DNA from: Selenomonas sp963544755
GTDB taxonomy: Bacteria; Bacillota; Negativicutes; Selenomonadales; Selenomonadaceae
Length of the DNA: 64,000 nt
Reading direction: 5' to 3'
Assembly: GCA_963544755.1 (NCBI GenBank)
Contig: CAUUGH010000002.1
Span: 1 to 64,000 of the forward strand
This document shows, piece by piece, positions 41,422 to 52,500 of the stretch. Under the pieces are notes generated by a model. The model ran no database searches. It worked only from the letters and a program-made list of their open reading frames with translations, and had not been told where the DNA came from. Made by a program: the position numbers and the translations under genes. Numbering within the stretch: position 1 is the stretch's first letter; every line of letters starts with the position of its first letter.

Positions 41422-43329
41422 TTATTCTTCGACCTGTAATCCCACATAGGGATCTGTCGTCATGATCTTTAGCGTGTCGCCGTTTGCATTGTAAACGTGT
41501 GTGGCACACGCCATGCACGGATCAAACGAACGAACGACGCGCACGATCTCTAATGGTTTTTCGGCTACGGCAACACGGGTATCCATCATCGCCATCTCAT
41601 AGGCTCCGTGACCTGCTGCATCATCTCTTGGGCAAGCATTCCACGTCGTCGGCACGACACACTGATAGTTTGCAATCTTGCCGTTTTTAATGACGACCCA
41701 GTGCGAAAGTGCGCCGCGCGGCGCGTCGTAAAGCCCGACACCTTTAGCTTCCTTCGGCCATGTCACAGGATCCCACTTATCAGATGTCGCAACAGCAAGA
41801 TCGCCGCCCTTGATATTTTCAATGAGTTTATCAAAGTAGTATTTTTCGACCGCAGCATTTAGCTGTGCATCAAGCGCACGCGCTGCCGTCCTGCCTACCA
41901 TCGTCGGCAGCCAAACCTTTGGCGCGAGATTTAACGCTTTAGATACCGCATCTATTTGATTGAGCATCATTTGCTCTGCCCATGTCGGATTGGGCAAAAG
42001 TCCCTTATTCGCCTTGACATAAATTATGATATAACGCGCTAAAGGACCTACTTCGGTGAGCTTGCCGCGCCATTTTGGCGTCTTTAGCCAAGAATACTTG
42101 CCCTTTTCATTTAACTCTTGCCAATTCGTCTGCGTGCCGACCTTTGGCGCAGTATACTTAGGCTTTGTCTGCCCAGCCCACGGATGAAGATCTGTTTCTG
42201 CGCCCTCATACTCATACCAAGCGTGCTCAACTCCCTCGGTAAAGGCGATGGGATCTGAAAGGTCTTCTGCTTTTACCTCCGTAAATGTCGCTGCTGCAAG
42301 ACCTTGACCAAAATTTTCGACGACACCGTTTGAGCGAATGAGCAAATGGCGCATGAAATCGCCGTTTCGCGTACCAGTGTAACTTTGCTCGGGGAACTGC
42401 CCAAAAGCCATCACACATCGTTTTGCCATGCCGCCGCCATCGACCTTGCCGGCCTTTATATAAAGTGAGCCGATGGCAAGCACGTCGGGCAGATAATATT
42501 CATTGACAATCGTACGCGTTAAATTTACCGCACGATCAACGATGGCAAGGCGAGCCGTATTAATAGGCGCATTGCCGTCGTCAAGCGAGATCGCGCAGGG
42601 CATACCGCCGACTACATAATGCGCGTGTGGGTTCTTACCGCCAAAAACAACGTGCGGCGTCATAAGCTCTCTATGTTTATCGAGCATTTCAAGATAGTGC
42701 ACGATCGCGATTAGATGAACTTCCGGCGGCAAAATCTTGTAGTCCGGATGATCCCACCAATTAGCTGCAAAAATGCCAAGCTGCCCACTTTTTACGATCT
42801 GCTCGATCTTTTGCTTAAACGTCGCAAAATATTCAGGCGCAGCATTTGGAAAATCTTTCGGATACGCTTCTGTATCTAACGCCGAAGAGCCAGCAAAAGA
42901 CAGACGCATCTTTGAGATCTCTTTTTGTAGATTCGCCGCTGCTACAGGATCTGCGGCGAGCGCTTCGACCGGGCTTACCCAATCAAGTGCGTGCAGATGA
43001 TAAAAATGCACAAGATGATCCTGCACCGTTAGACAACTTGCCATGATATTGCGTATATAATTCGCATTCGTCGGAATACGGATGCCAAGCGCATCTTCTA
43101 CGGCACGAACTGAGCAAAGCGCGTGTGCCGTCGTACAGACGCCGCAAATGCGTTGGATATATGCCCAAGCATCACGCGGATCGCGTCCATTCATGACAAG
43201 CTCCAGACCACGCCATGCTGTACCGCTTGAAAGAGCATCCGTGACCTTGCCGGTCGCCTCGTCAACCTGCACCTCAACGCGCAGATGCCCCTCGATCCTC
43301 GTTACCGGATCAACCGTTATATGTTTCAT
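41422..43329 (-). CDS. hyaB: Group 1 NiFe hydrogenase large subunit
   Basis: The catalytic subunit oxidising hydrogen at the periplasmic side of the membrane. The 635-residue protein has the N-terminal nickel ligands in RICGVCTTAH (C62, C65) and C-terminal ligands in DPCMACATH (C605, C608). Cleavage after H611 by the protease at 38425 would remove 24 residues. It overlaps the small-subunit gene by four bases. Confidence 0.97.
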   Translation of the reverse strand: MKHITVDPVTRIEGHLRVEVQVDEATGKVTDALSSGTAWRGLELVMNGRDPRDAWAYIQRICGVCTTAHALCSVRAVEDALGIRIPTNANYIRNIMASCLTVQDHLVHFYHLHALDWVSPVEALAADPVAAANLQKEISKMRLSFAGSSALDTEAYPKDFPNAAPEYFATFKQKIEQIVKSGQLGIFAANWWDHPDYKILPPEVHLIAIVHYLEMLDKHRELMTPHVVFGGKNPHAHYVVGGMPCAISLDDGNAPINTARLAIVDRAVNLTRTIVNEYYLPDVLAIGSLYIKAGKVDGGGMAKRCVMAFGQFPEQSYTGTRNGDFMRHLLIRSNGVVENFGQGLAAATFTEVKAEDLSDPIAFTEGVEHAWYEYEGAETDLHPWAGQTKPKYTAPKVGTQTNWQELNEKGKYSWLKTPKWRGKLTEVGPLARYIIIYVKANKGLLPNPTWAEQMMLNQIDAVSKALNLAPKVWLPTMVGRTAARALDAQLNAAVEKYYFDKLIENIKGGDLAVATSDKWDPVTWPKEAKGVGLYDAPRGALSHWVVIKNGKIANYQCVVPTTWNACPRDDAAGHGAYEMAMMDTRVAVAEKPLEIVRVVRSFDPCMACATHVYNANGDTLKIMTTDPYVGLQVEE

Positions 43330-44432
43330 TTATGCACCTGCTCTTCCTTTGCCTTAGCTTCTTCTTTTTCTATCTCCTTATCTGCTTTTGCACGCTGCGC
43401 CAGACTCAAGGCGCCATGCACAGCAACGCCTGCCGCCGTACCAATGGCAAGCCCTACACCGATCTTATCTATGCTGCCCAAAGGACCATACTTAGGAAGA
43501 CGATCAGAAAATGGCGCATCATCCCAGAAATTTGCATTCGTGCAGCCGATGCACGGCGCACCCGACTGAATCGGATAGCTCATTCCCTCAAACCAACGCA
43601 AATTGCCACAAGAAGCATATGTCTCAGGCCCTCTACAGCCAAGCTTATAAAGACACCAACCCGCCTTAGAGCCGGCATCGTCGAAACGCTCGGCAAACAT
43701 ACCGGCATCAAAAAACGGACGGCGATAGCAGGTGTCATGTATACGATTGCCATAAAACTGCTTGGGACGATTTTCTATATCAAGATCAGGCAGCGTACCA
43801 AAAAGTGCAACGTGCATGACAACGCTCGTCATGACCTCGGGAATCGGCGGACAGCCCGGCACATTAACTATAGGCCTACCGCCGGCGTAGTGACTGATGC
43901 CGGCTGAACCCGTCGGGTTTGGCGAAGCTGCCTGTATGCCGCCAGATGTCGCGCAGGTGCCATAAGCGATGATCGCCGCCGCATCCTTAGCGACACGTTG
44001 AAATGTATCAATAAAGGGACGACCGCCCGACATACAAAAAACACCATTATCCTTCGTCGCGATCGCACCTTCAACCGCGAGGATATACTGACCTTTATAC
44101 TTTTCAACCGTCTGCTCAAGATGCACCTCAAACGGCTCACCTGCTGCTGCACTTAAAACATGACTGTACTCTAAAGCGATCATATTTAGCACCAGATCAG
44201 ATGCCAAGGGCGCTGCCGAGCGAATAAACGACTCATCGCAGCCAGTACACTCATGACCATGCAGCCAAATGACAACCGGCAGCGGCTTTGTCTCTGCCGC
44301 TTCGACGACCTTAGAAACCATATCCGTATGAAGCCCCAGCAAAGATGTCAAGGCGACGCACCCTTTCAGGAAGTCGCGGCGACTTAAACCATTGCGGAGA
44401 TAACGCTCCCACATACTTTCGCGCTTATCCAC
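43326..44432 (-). CDS. hyaA: NiFe hydrogenase small subunit with Tat signal
   Basis: The iron-sulfur subunit. The 368-residue protein begins with a twin-arginine signal (SRRDFLK at 17-23), has WLHGHECTGCDES near 55, GTCATSGG, VPGCPPIPE and the C-terminal cluster ligands CYRRPFFDAG, GCRGPETY and CIGCTNANFWD, and a C-terminal membrane helix (about 320-345) followed by a Lys/Glu tail. GTG 44432 has GGAGG seven bases upstream. It is first of hyaA-hyaB-hyaC plus the HMA-like gene. Confidence 0.96.
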   Translation of the reverse strand: MDKRESMWERYLRNGLSRRDFLKGCVALTSLLGLHTDMVSKVVEAAETKPLPVVIWLHGHECTGCDESFIRSAAPLASDLVLNMIALEYSHVLSAAAGEPFEVHLEQTVEKYKGQYILAVEGAIATKDNGVFCMSGGRPFIDTFQRVAKDAAAIIAYGTCATSGGIQAASPNPTGSAGISHYAGGRPIVNVPGCPPIPEVMTSVVMHVALFGTLPDLDIENRPKQFYGNRIHDTCYRRPFFDAGMFAERFDDAGSKAGWCLYKLGCRGPETYASCGNLRWFEGMSYPIQSGAPCIGCTNANFWDDAPFSDRLPKYGPLGSIDKIGVGLAIGTAAGVAVHGALSLAQRAKADKEIEKEEAKAKEEQVHK

Positions 44433-44701
44433 ATTACTGCCTCCTCTTTCACCTTACTTTGAAGATCTGCACATATCACCCACCAACGGCTGATATAATC
44501 AACGCTTGCCCCAATTAAAGCACCACCGATAAATTTAGCGCAGATACGAAAATCCAAGCGACTTCATTTCATTAGTGCTTTCTTAAAAAATAATATCTAT
44601 TAAAATATAATTCTCTCTTCTTCTCAAAATTCCTGCCGACACTTTAGAGATTTTCACACTTTTTTCTCATACTGCAAATATAAAAATTTACAAAAGCACA
44701 C
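44433..44701. other. Upstream region of the hydrogenase operon, no gene
   Basis: This gap between hyaA and the tRNA-Ser terminator holds repeat copy 11 (44515-44586). The region is AT-rich (44587-44640) and should contain the hydrogenase promoter. A near-palindrome TTGATTATATCAG (about 44490-44502) lies about 60 bp upstream of hyaA but does not fit FNR spacing. I see no ORF with support. Confidence 0.45.
44515..44586 (-). repeat. Intergenic inverted-repeat element, copy 11
   Basis: In reverse orientation: TTAAAGCACCACCGATAAAT, GCGCAGATACG, GCGACTTCAT and TTCATTAGTGCTTTCTTAA. Both ends carry TTAA and the core is the reverse complement of ATGAAGTCGC. It lies 83 bp upstream of hyaA. Confidence 0.85.
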
Positions 44702-44740
44702 AAAAAAGGCATCATCTCCAAGAAAATCGAGATAACGCCT
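44702..44740 (-). terminator. Terminator of tRNA-Ser
   Basis: On the minus strand AGGCGTTATCTC pairs with GAGATGATGCCT (two G-U type positions) and is followed by TTTTTTG, 11 bp after the tRNA CCA end. Confidence 0.8.
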
Positions 44741-44751
44741 ACTTTCATCAA

Positions 44752-44843
44752 TGGCGGAGAGTGAGAGATTCGAACTCTCGATACAGGTTTCCCCGTATAC
44801 ACGCTTTCCAGGCGTGCTCCTTCAACCACTCGGACAACTCTCC
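44752..44843 (-). tRNA. tRNA-Ser (anticodon GGA)
   Basis: A 92-nt class II tRNA. The acceptor GGAGAGT pairs with ACTCTCC, discriminator G and CCA encoded. The anticodon stem CACGC / GCGTG encloses loop CTGGAAA, giving anticodon GGA. A long variable arm (TATACGGGGAAACCTGTAT) and the T arm GAGAGTTCGAATCTCTC are clear. Confidence 0.97.
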
Positions 44844-44910
44844 AATGTTTGACTATCTGCGCTAAAGCGCAGCTCCTATGAGGTTTTAATGAAACCATCG
44901 CAACGAAAAG

Positions 44911-44939
44911 AGTATAGCATTTCCTACTCTGCTTGTCAA
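44911..44939 (-). promoter_or_regulatory. Promoter of tRNA-Ser
   Basis: On the minus strand TTGACA (44939-44934), a 17-bp spacer and TATACT (44916-44911) lie 67 bp upstream of the tRNA. Confidence 0.85.
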
Positions 44940-45060
44940 TGAGAACTTCATGAAACCGCCCTTTGCAACTAGAGCCATCGTATTCATAAGATAAGACGCA
45001 ACTTATCAGCTAAAACGCAGGTCTTACGATGCCTTAGCAAAAAGAGCGGCACTGATCGTC

Positions 45061-45918
45061 TTATAAAAATTCATCCGTCGCCAAGATAAGCGCGAAAAAT
45101 CCGACAGGGCTTTCTATGTGCAAACGCAAAAAATTACTTTGATGAATATTTTTATTTAAAGAATCTGCTATCTTGGGAAATTCCAGATCTAATTCCAAAT
45201 TGCGTTCACCAAGACGTACGGCAAAAAAACCGTCTAAGACATTTAAAAACTCCGCTAGACTATCAAGTGCCAATTCATCTAGCTTGGAAAAATCTTCGTG
45301 GCTGTAGCGGCGCGCTAATTCTAAAAACACATCTTCCGTAGCTTCAATTCCTGCAACAAAAGAAACAGCACCACAGATCGCCTGCGAAACGAAGTGGCGT
45401 GATGCCGCAGGTACATCAGAAGATGCCTGCGGATCAATGACGCAGACAATTTTCATAAAACGCTTCAAAGCAAGCATGGCGACGCCAACATACTCTGTAT
45501 AGACCGGCAGCTCTTCTGTAAGCCTTTCGCTCGCCGCACGCTTCATCGCTTCTGCCAGAGGATGCTCGCCTGCACGCATAAACTCATGAAACAGACGCTC
45601 TATCTCGCTATAGTCTAAACGACCGGCATCTAAAAGTGCCTGTGCAAACAAGCAGCCTTCGCCGGCAATCGCCTCACCGAGATTATAAAGCTGCGAGGCT
45701 GTCAAAATGCCTTTTTGTTCTGCCGATGCACGAAATGCTCCACCGGAGAGCGTGCCGAGTGAAGTCAAATCCTCCGCTGTCGCCACACCGTGAAAAAGCG
45801 CCTGTAGCGGCACATCTACCTTAGCCGCAAGTGTTCGCTTTAGAAAATCACGCGTCTCTAATACATCTAAAACGCCGCGATTTAAGAGAAATTGTGGGAA
45901 AAGCAGATCATTTCCCAT
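45061..45918 (-). CDS. CheX/CheC-like domain protein
   Basis: A 285-residue protein. The N-terminal half (about 1-130) is helical and unrecognised, with a QFLLNRGVLD start. The C-terminal half (about 140-285) resembles CheX/CheC-type phosphatase domains: FVSQAICGAVSFVAGIE, then the helix DELALDSLAEFLNVLDGFFAV, which resembles the helix carrying the E..N catalytic pair. ATG 45918 overlaps the end of the response-regulator gene by 11 bp. The pairing suggests that it acts on that CheY-like protein, perhaps by dephosphorylation; this is inference. Confidence 0.65.
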   Translation of the reverse strand: MGNDLLFPQFLLNRGVLDVLETRDFLKRTLAAKVDVPLQALFHGVATAEDLTSLGTLSGGAFRASAEQKGILTASQLYNLGEAIAGEGCLFAQALLDAGRLDYSEIERLFHEFMRAGEHPLAEAMKRAASERLTEELPVYTEYVGVAMLALKRFMKIVCVIDPQASSDVPAASRHFVSQAICGAVSFVAGIEATEDVFLELARRYSHEDFSKLDELALDSLAEFLNVLDGFFAVRLGERNLELDLEFPKIADSLNKNIHQSNFLRLHIESPVGFFALILATDEFL

Positions 45919-46297
45919 CCAACCCCGCCTTTTTCCGAATACGTACAATCGCATTCTTTATCTGCTCGGGCGTATAGGGCTTTTGAATAAAGTCTAATGC
46001 GCCAAGTTTTAATGTTTCCATAAGTTTTTCCGGCGTACCTGCCGAAGACAGCATGACGACGGGAATAGTATCGTCTACTTCCTTTATGACACGCAATGCT
46101 TCGATGCCGTTGACCTCCGGCATGACGATGTCTAATATTACCCCATCGGGGCGATCTCCTAAACTCTCAGTTATCGCTTCTTTACCATTTTCTGTTTCTA
46201 TGACCTCACAATCAAGAGCTTCAAGCTCCTCGCGCAGTTGCTTACGCAGGAGTTTAGAATCATCGGAAATGAGGATCTTGCACTTTCTTGCCAACAA
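45908..46297 (-). CDS. CheY-like single-domain response regulator
   Basis: A 129-residue receiver domain with no output domain. Acidic pair in ILISDDSKLLRKQ, phosphorylatable Asp in GVILDIVMPEVNG, switch Ser in VVMLSSAGTPE and Lys in FIQKPYTPEQI. The start is one of two adjacent TTG codons (46297 or 46294) behind AGGAGG. It is followed by the overlapping CheX-like gene. Confidence 0.92.
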   Translation of the reverse strand: MLARKCKILISDDSKLLRKQLREELEALDCEVIETENGKEAITESLGDRPDGVILDIVMPEVNGIEALRVIKEVDDTIPVVMLSSAGTPEKLMETLKLGALDFIQKPYTPEQIKNAIVRIRKKAGLDGK

Positions 46298-46362
46298 AAA
46301 CGCCTCCTAACTGATACTTTCACGCACTAAAAAATGCGAAGAACACAACTTTTCTTTCTAGT

Positions 46363-46402
46363 ATTATAACATCATTATAGCACATGATACAATAAGCAAC
46401 AA
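46363..46402 (-). promoter_or_regulatory. Overlapping promoters of the response-regulator gene
   Basis: Two overlapping pairs on the minus strand: TTGTTG-17-TATAAT with an extended TG (46402-46374), and TTGTAT-18-TATAAT (46392-46363). Both -10 boxes are consensus. Confidence 0.7.
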
Positions 46403-46457
46403 ACAAGAAATGCCATAAAATAGCAGCTTTTTACTAAAGTATCTATATTTTACAATT

Positions 46458-46500
46458 TCAAAAAAGAAACTCCCACCAAAGGCGAGAGTTTCTTTTTTGA
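46458..46500 (-). terminator. Terminator of the giant exoprotein gene
   Basis: A perfect 15-bp stem (TCAAAAAAGAAACTC and its complement) with a 13-base loop, carrying T6 on either strand. It lies 14 bp after the giant gene. Confidence 0.88.
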
Positions 46501-46513
46501 TTATGCATAGCAA

Positions 46514-49500
46514 TCATGCTGTTGCTCTTGTTTTTTTCTTAATTTCTTCTTCTTCATCACCGATCTTTCCGGCACGTTTACCACTATAGTAGTTTGCGCC
46601 GCTATTGGCATTTTGCCCTAGTGCATTGGCAAGACCTCGCTCGACGCTGCTGCGGCTGTTAGTCTTACCGACTTCTGTTTTAGAGGCTACACCTTCGTTC
46701 TTAGCGCGTGATAGAGCGTTGTCTTTACCCGTAGCTGCTGCAAGACCGCGATCAACTGCACTGTTTGCTGATGCAGCTTGCTGCTTTTTGCCAAAAGCCG
46801 CATCGCTCACACGACTGCCTTGCGCATCCATCGTACTGTCATTAGCTTTATTTCTTGCAGCGTTGCTGCTGACTTTACCGCCGCTAGCTAATGCACTGTT
46901 GCTGTTTGCGCTGTTAGCTCTGTTGCCGCTAGCTAGTGCGCTGTTGCTGTTTGCACCGGCTGTACCTGCAGCTTGTGCGGCTTCTTGCAGGCTCGTGCTT
47001 TTATCTGCAACTTTTCCTGCACCGTTTATGTTCGTGCCGTTATTGACGATACTTGCCTGCAGTTTTTTTACGCTGCCGTCATTTACGCCACGATCTTTGT
47101 AGGCTATACCGGCGCTTTGCTTTTTATACTTTTCAAACGAATTATTCTGATCATAGCTGGCATTTTCATAGACTTTACTGTCCGGGCGAATCGTGCGATC
47201 TACGCCGTCTTGGCGCGGTGCAATAGCAAGCCTTGACGGCACTTGCTTTAGTGTATAGTTTTGACCGTAGTCCCCACTTGCTTCTTTGCCGCCATCTCGA
47301 TACCAGCCAAAGATTTCATGAGAAGCAGGTGTGTTGTAATCTACATTCGCTTTCGGCGCGTAGTAAAATCTGCCGTCGTTATACTCTCTAATATCACCTT
47401 CAACTTCTCTTGTCAAGGGGCTATCGTCGTTATCTAACGCCGAGCCGTCGGCGATATGGCCTGTGAAGTTTACGCCGCCATAGCCTGCAAGCGTAGCTTT
47501 CCAATCAGAGACGACATTTAGCGTGCGGCGGCGGATCTTACCTGTACCGTGAATAGTATCGACGCTTGCGATGCCCTTTTCTTGCTGCTCAAAGATTTCG
47601 TAGTTTTTCAAAACATCGTCTGCATTGCTAAAGCTATATTCTACAACATGGTTCATAAGCTCTTGCGGCTTATTCTTAGCCGTAGCATTTGGATCATCGT
47701 ATGTAGCTTTTAAGATAGCTTTAGCGCGCTCTGCCTCGCTTTTACCTGCGGCATTTTTCTTAGAAAGGAAGCCTTCTTCTTGCTCTATGACTTTTCCATC
47801 TTTGTCGATGTTTCTAAAGTTTAAGTTTTCCCACGCATTTTTGACCGTCTTCGTGCCGTCGTAGACCTTTTGTGCCTCTTTAGGGCTTGCTAAAAGTCTG
47901 CGGCGATAGATCGTGGCACTATTTGGCTTGGTCGTAATGCTAAACGTATAAGAGATGCCATTTTCATCGACCTTCGTCTTTGTAAGATCTTTGCCGTCTT
48001 TATCAAGCAGCTTGTAGTTGCCATTTTCCCAAGTAATGTCATAGGTCACTTGCTTATCTGGCTTTGCCTTTTTATTGGCGTCAAGCGCACTTGCGCCTTC
48101 ACTATCAAACGTGCCTTTAAATTCTTTGATCTTCTTGCCGTCTTCTTCTAAAGCCTGCCACAAGGCATTGTTATTCTTGATATTTCCTTTGAGGAAATTG
48201 CCGTAAGCGTTATTTTTGACTTCTCGCGTACCATCGTATTGCTTTTGCACATCTTCTCTTTCAAGGGCAAATGTCAACCCCTTCGGTGTGATCGTACCCT
48301 TATCCTGCAAGATGTTGCCATACTCCGGATGTTTGGCATCTTGCTTTAGATTAGACGTGTCAAGTTCATAGTTTTTCGATACAGCATCGTCGTTTAATTC
48401 AATCCGGCGATAGGTGATATTATGCTGGTTCTGCAAGACTTCGCCATTTTTGCCACGCTTTACGTTTTTAGTATCATAAATGCCTCGGCGCTTGTTGTCG
48501 CCTTTAAGCTGATCGGCGTTTTTCAAAAGCACCTTCTCATCGCCTACAACACCCGACTTTTCTTGATTGGTCGGCGAAAAATGCAGACTGCGCACACTGG
48601 CATTAGTCGTAGTGTCATATTCACGCGTGAGCGTCTTTGGATCTACATGGTCAAGCTCTGCCTTGATCTTGCGCTTTACAATCTCAGCTGACGCATCATA
48701 TGTAGAGTCAACTTCGTAGTTGCCGAGCGCGATTTTTTCTGCATCGCTTGGATTATCAGGATGCTTCACACTTTTTAGCGTCAAGTTATAATGAACGACC
48801 TTGCTGCTTTTCTTTTCGGTGTTGTATTTTTCATAGTCCTCACGCTTTGCAAGATCTGCCCACGTCTTTTGATCTACTGTAGCATTTTTATCTGCTTTAT
48901 CCGTCTTGCGGTCGTGGAAACGTCCGTCTTTAGAGGTCGCTTCTACTTTGACTTTTCCCTTGTCGGTTTCTAAAATACCCTTATAGGAAAACTCCGGATG
49001 GGTAGAATCAAAGGGCTTGCCCTTTATGTCTAAGAGATCTTTTACTTTATCCGTGCCATCGTAAATCTTTGCGATCGGCGCGTTATTTTTCTCATCTACC
49101 GTGATCTTTCGTGGCGTTATCGTAGCCGTGTAGCCAAGCGGACTTGCCCCGTCAGTCGTGCCGTCCGGCTTATAGGTACCATCTAAAAGACGCGCCTCCA
49201 TATCGCTTGGATCGATATCCCAATCCTTGTACTTTTGCTTTGTCGTGATGTCTTTTAAGCGATAAACGATGTCTTTTTTCTTGTTCTTCAGTGCGCTGTC
49301 GTTATGCACATTAGCATCGCGCTTTTTAGTCGTCGGATTTTCATAATAGGGCATATTTGCAGGATCATCGCCTTCGGCATCGCCATAGAGCTTGTAGTCA
49401 AGATCTATGGCACCTTCACCAGTACCAAGATTGATAGAAAGCTTTAATTTATCATAGAACTTTTGCTTTACTTCTTGCTTTATCTTCTTGGTTTCTGCTG

Positions 49501-52500
49501 TATCATCCTTGCCGATAGTGCTCGCCTCGGCAAAGCTGTAATATTTGCCGTCACTTCCCTTGATCTTAGCTAGACTCGTGCCGTCATAGGGCTTTTCAAA
49601 GCCGCCTAGCCAAGTCTTATTCAGCTTAACGGTCTTAGGCAGGATCTTGCCCTTGGCGTAGGCTGTTTCATTTGGTGCGACATAGGTGCCTTTTTCATCG
49701 ACACCTTTATCTATGTAGCCATTATAAAAATAGTTGCTGGCACCGTCGCCTGTAATATCACGATCTTGCATACTCTTGAAGGCTTCATAAAGCCCCTCAA
49801 GCTGCACATCGCGATCAATGACTTCGCCGGTATTGCCATTTCTGCGCTTTACATGAGAATTTTCCTCAAAGGCATCTTTATTTCTGTCGCCATATTTGCC
49901 GCGAATCTTCTTGGCTGCTTCATCATCTAAAGAAAGAAGTTTCTTGCCATCGCTGCTTTTTAGATAGAGTTGATCTTTTAGCTCTTTTAGCCTTTCTGGA
50001 TCGTTTGTGCGTAAATCTGCACTGCCATCGTATTTTTTATCAAGCCCTTTAAGGTTAAATTCGACCTTTCTGTACCAGATGTCACCACGCCCGACGAGAT
50101 TGTATTCTTCCGTCGCTTTTGTCTGATCGATTCGCATATTATTGCCATCGTAGACCTCAAACTCGTAATTTGCAGCGTCATCACCATTTAAGCGCAGCTT
50201 GTAAAATACATCTTTTTTGCCGGAAGTTACTTGCGGCGCACGATTTGCTTTCTTGTCGCTGTATTTTGGCGAAAGACTGCCGCTATCTACCGTAACGCCG
50301 TCGATAAGACCACTCTCGCTCCATGTGCCTGCCTTATGATCTTTATTGGCTTTTTCATCTTCTGCTGTATACTTCCTTGCTTTTTCAGCCGTTACCAATT
50401 TTGAATGATCGACATTTTGGTTTTCATACTCTTTAAGATTACTGCCATAGCCCTCATAATAGCCATGCTTGACATCTGTCGTGGCATCATAGATCTTTTG
50501 CACGTCCTGCACATTTAACCTTACCTTGCGTGCTGTGATCGCGCCTTTCTTTTCATATGTTTTTTCGATAGTTGTCTTGCCGCCGGCTCCTTTGTAGATG
50601 AAGTTGTCAGGATCCATTGTGAATGTGAACTTAACATCTTTATCTTTGCCGACATCTTTAGCACGAAGAATTTTTTCAACGCCATTCTTTTTTTGCTTGG
50701 TATCTAGATACTCGCCATCGGCTGAATAAGCATCCTCGATGTCCGTGATGTCCCATATCTCGCCGGTAGCTTTTTTCCTGACCTTGACTCTTGCTTTAGA
50801 CTTCTTTAAAACTCCCTTTGCGTCTTTTATTTTCGCGTTGCCGTCATAAGTTTTCGTAATAGCATCAGGATTAAAACTAGGATCTAACTCGGCATTATCG
50901 ATCTCTAACGGATTGATCTTACCTGCGCCGGTCATTTTGTAGTAGCCTGCATCATTATCAGCTTCGAGATTTTTGATGCCATCCTTTGTCTTATAAACGA
51001 GGTTATAGTTATTAACATTTGACGGATCTGCACTGTCTTCAAGATGCAGGTGGCTGTAATTTACTTCATTATCGCCTTTACCGTCTTTCGGCTTCACGTT
51101 AGGATCGCGATACTCTGCTCTATACTCGTCCTTACCTTTAGTTTTATTTAGCTTCGTCGTATCCTCGTAAGCGCCGCCGTCTTTAACTTTGTCCTTTGTC
51201 GTATCGTAATAAATGCCATCTAGCGTGAGTTTATTTAAGATGCCGCCCTCTACGGTATCGGTCTTTTTCGTGCCGTCGTAGACTTTTTGCGCTGCATCTG
51301 CTTTTACGAGAAGGTTCGCTTTTTTGATCTCACCTACGCCTTCTAGTTTCGCGCTCTTATCTGCGCCGTCACGCGCGAGAGCCGTGCCGACGACATTATT
51401 TAGCGGTGCAGCGTTATTTTCTTTTAGCTTTTGATCAAGATCGCTCTTTTTGTAGATACGATAGTTGTCTTTATCGCCATCTGACAAGGTGATCTTATAG
51501 GTCACTTTCTTATTATCACCGGCATTTTTGTTGTCAAATTCACCTTTTGCAGACCATGTATCACCGTCAACAAGTCCCGTCGCACGGTTTTTGATCATAC
51601 CATCGGAAAAATTCGCGCCTTCTCCTTTCAAGATCCTTGCAGACTTAGCATTATTTGCATCCTTTATATCCTTATCTTCTATATTTTCGTTTCGATTCGT
51701 GTCTTTACTGTAGCGCGTCGCGTCATTTTTGCCATCGTAGTATTTTTCCAGCTTAGGATTTACAGTATCAGCAAATACCATACGACGCTCGATGTCGCCC
51801 TTACCTTGAATCTTACCATCAGAAGCGATCTCTTTATCGCCATACATAAAGGCATAATTATCCTTGTCCGCGCCCTTAATCTTTAAGGTATATTCGACAT
51901 CGTAGCCATTTTCTTTCTTTGCGAACGGATCGATATTTGCCTGAGAGTTTGCTCCGCCACCTTTTTTGTAGATACCTTCTGACTTTCCGTCACCATATTC
52001 AAGGCTTACATCATCGTCTTTACCATCTTCTTTTACTATATCTTCTTTTTGTAAATGCAGATGGTTTTTAATATCCGTAACTTTCGACGTACCATCATAG
52101 ACCTTTCTTGCATAGGCATCGGCATTGACACGCAGAGTCTTTTTCGTAATCTCGCCGTCTTTTATTTTGTAGTAATCATAGCTGCCATTTTCTAGCCATT
52201 TGCCGTTTGCATCCGAGCCTTTTTGCAGCTCTTCGATGTCAAAGTTCTTTAATTTTTCTTTATCGAATGTTACATTTAGGCGAACGCGCTTATTCTTGCC
52301 GACATCTTTGGCGCGTTTGCCCGGATCGGTGCCATCAGCTAGATACTCTGCATCATTTACACTTGCTATGCCAAAGTTTATTTTTCTGCCATCTTCACCT
52401 TCTACATAGCTTTCTTGCACGAGATTTTTCCAAAGTTCCTTGTTTTCTTTAGCTTTCTTACCGGAAACAAAGCCTTTGCCATCATGACCCTGCACTAAAT

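Noticed and set aside
43332..43907. 191-residue plus-strand ORF
   Set aside because: Shadow opposite the hydrogenase small subunit, which has a complete set of family motifs.
44488..44504. FNR/Crp-like site TTGATTATATCAG upstream of hyaA
   Set aside because: Spacing and second half-site do not match TTGAT-N4-ATCAA; too weak to call.
44644..44898. 84-residue minus-strand ORF covering the tRNA region
   Set aside because: It runs straight through tRNA-Ser and its terminator; the tRNA fold is unambiguous.
46605..47102. 165-residue plus-strand ORF
   Set aside because: It is the antisense of the low-complexity C-terminal repeats of the giant exoprotein; no ribosome site and Ala/Leu-rich shadow composition.
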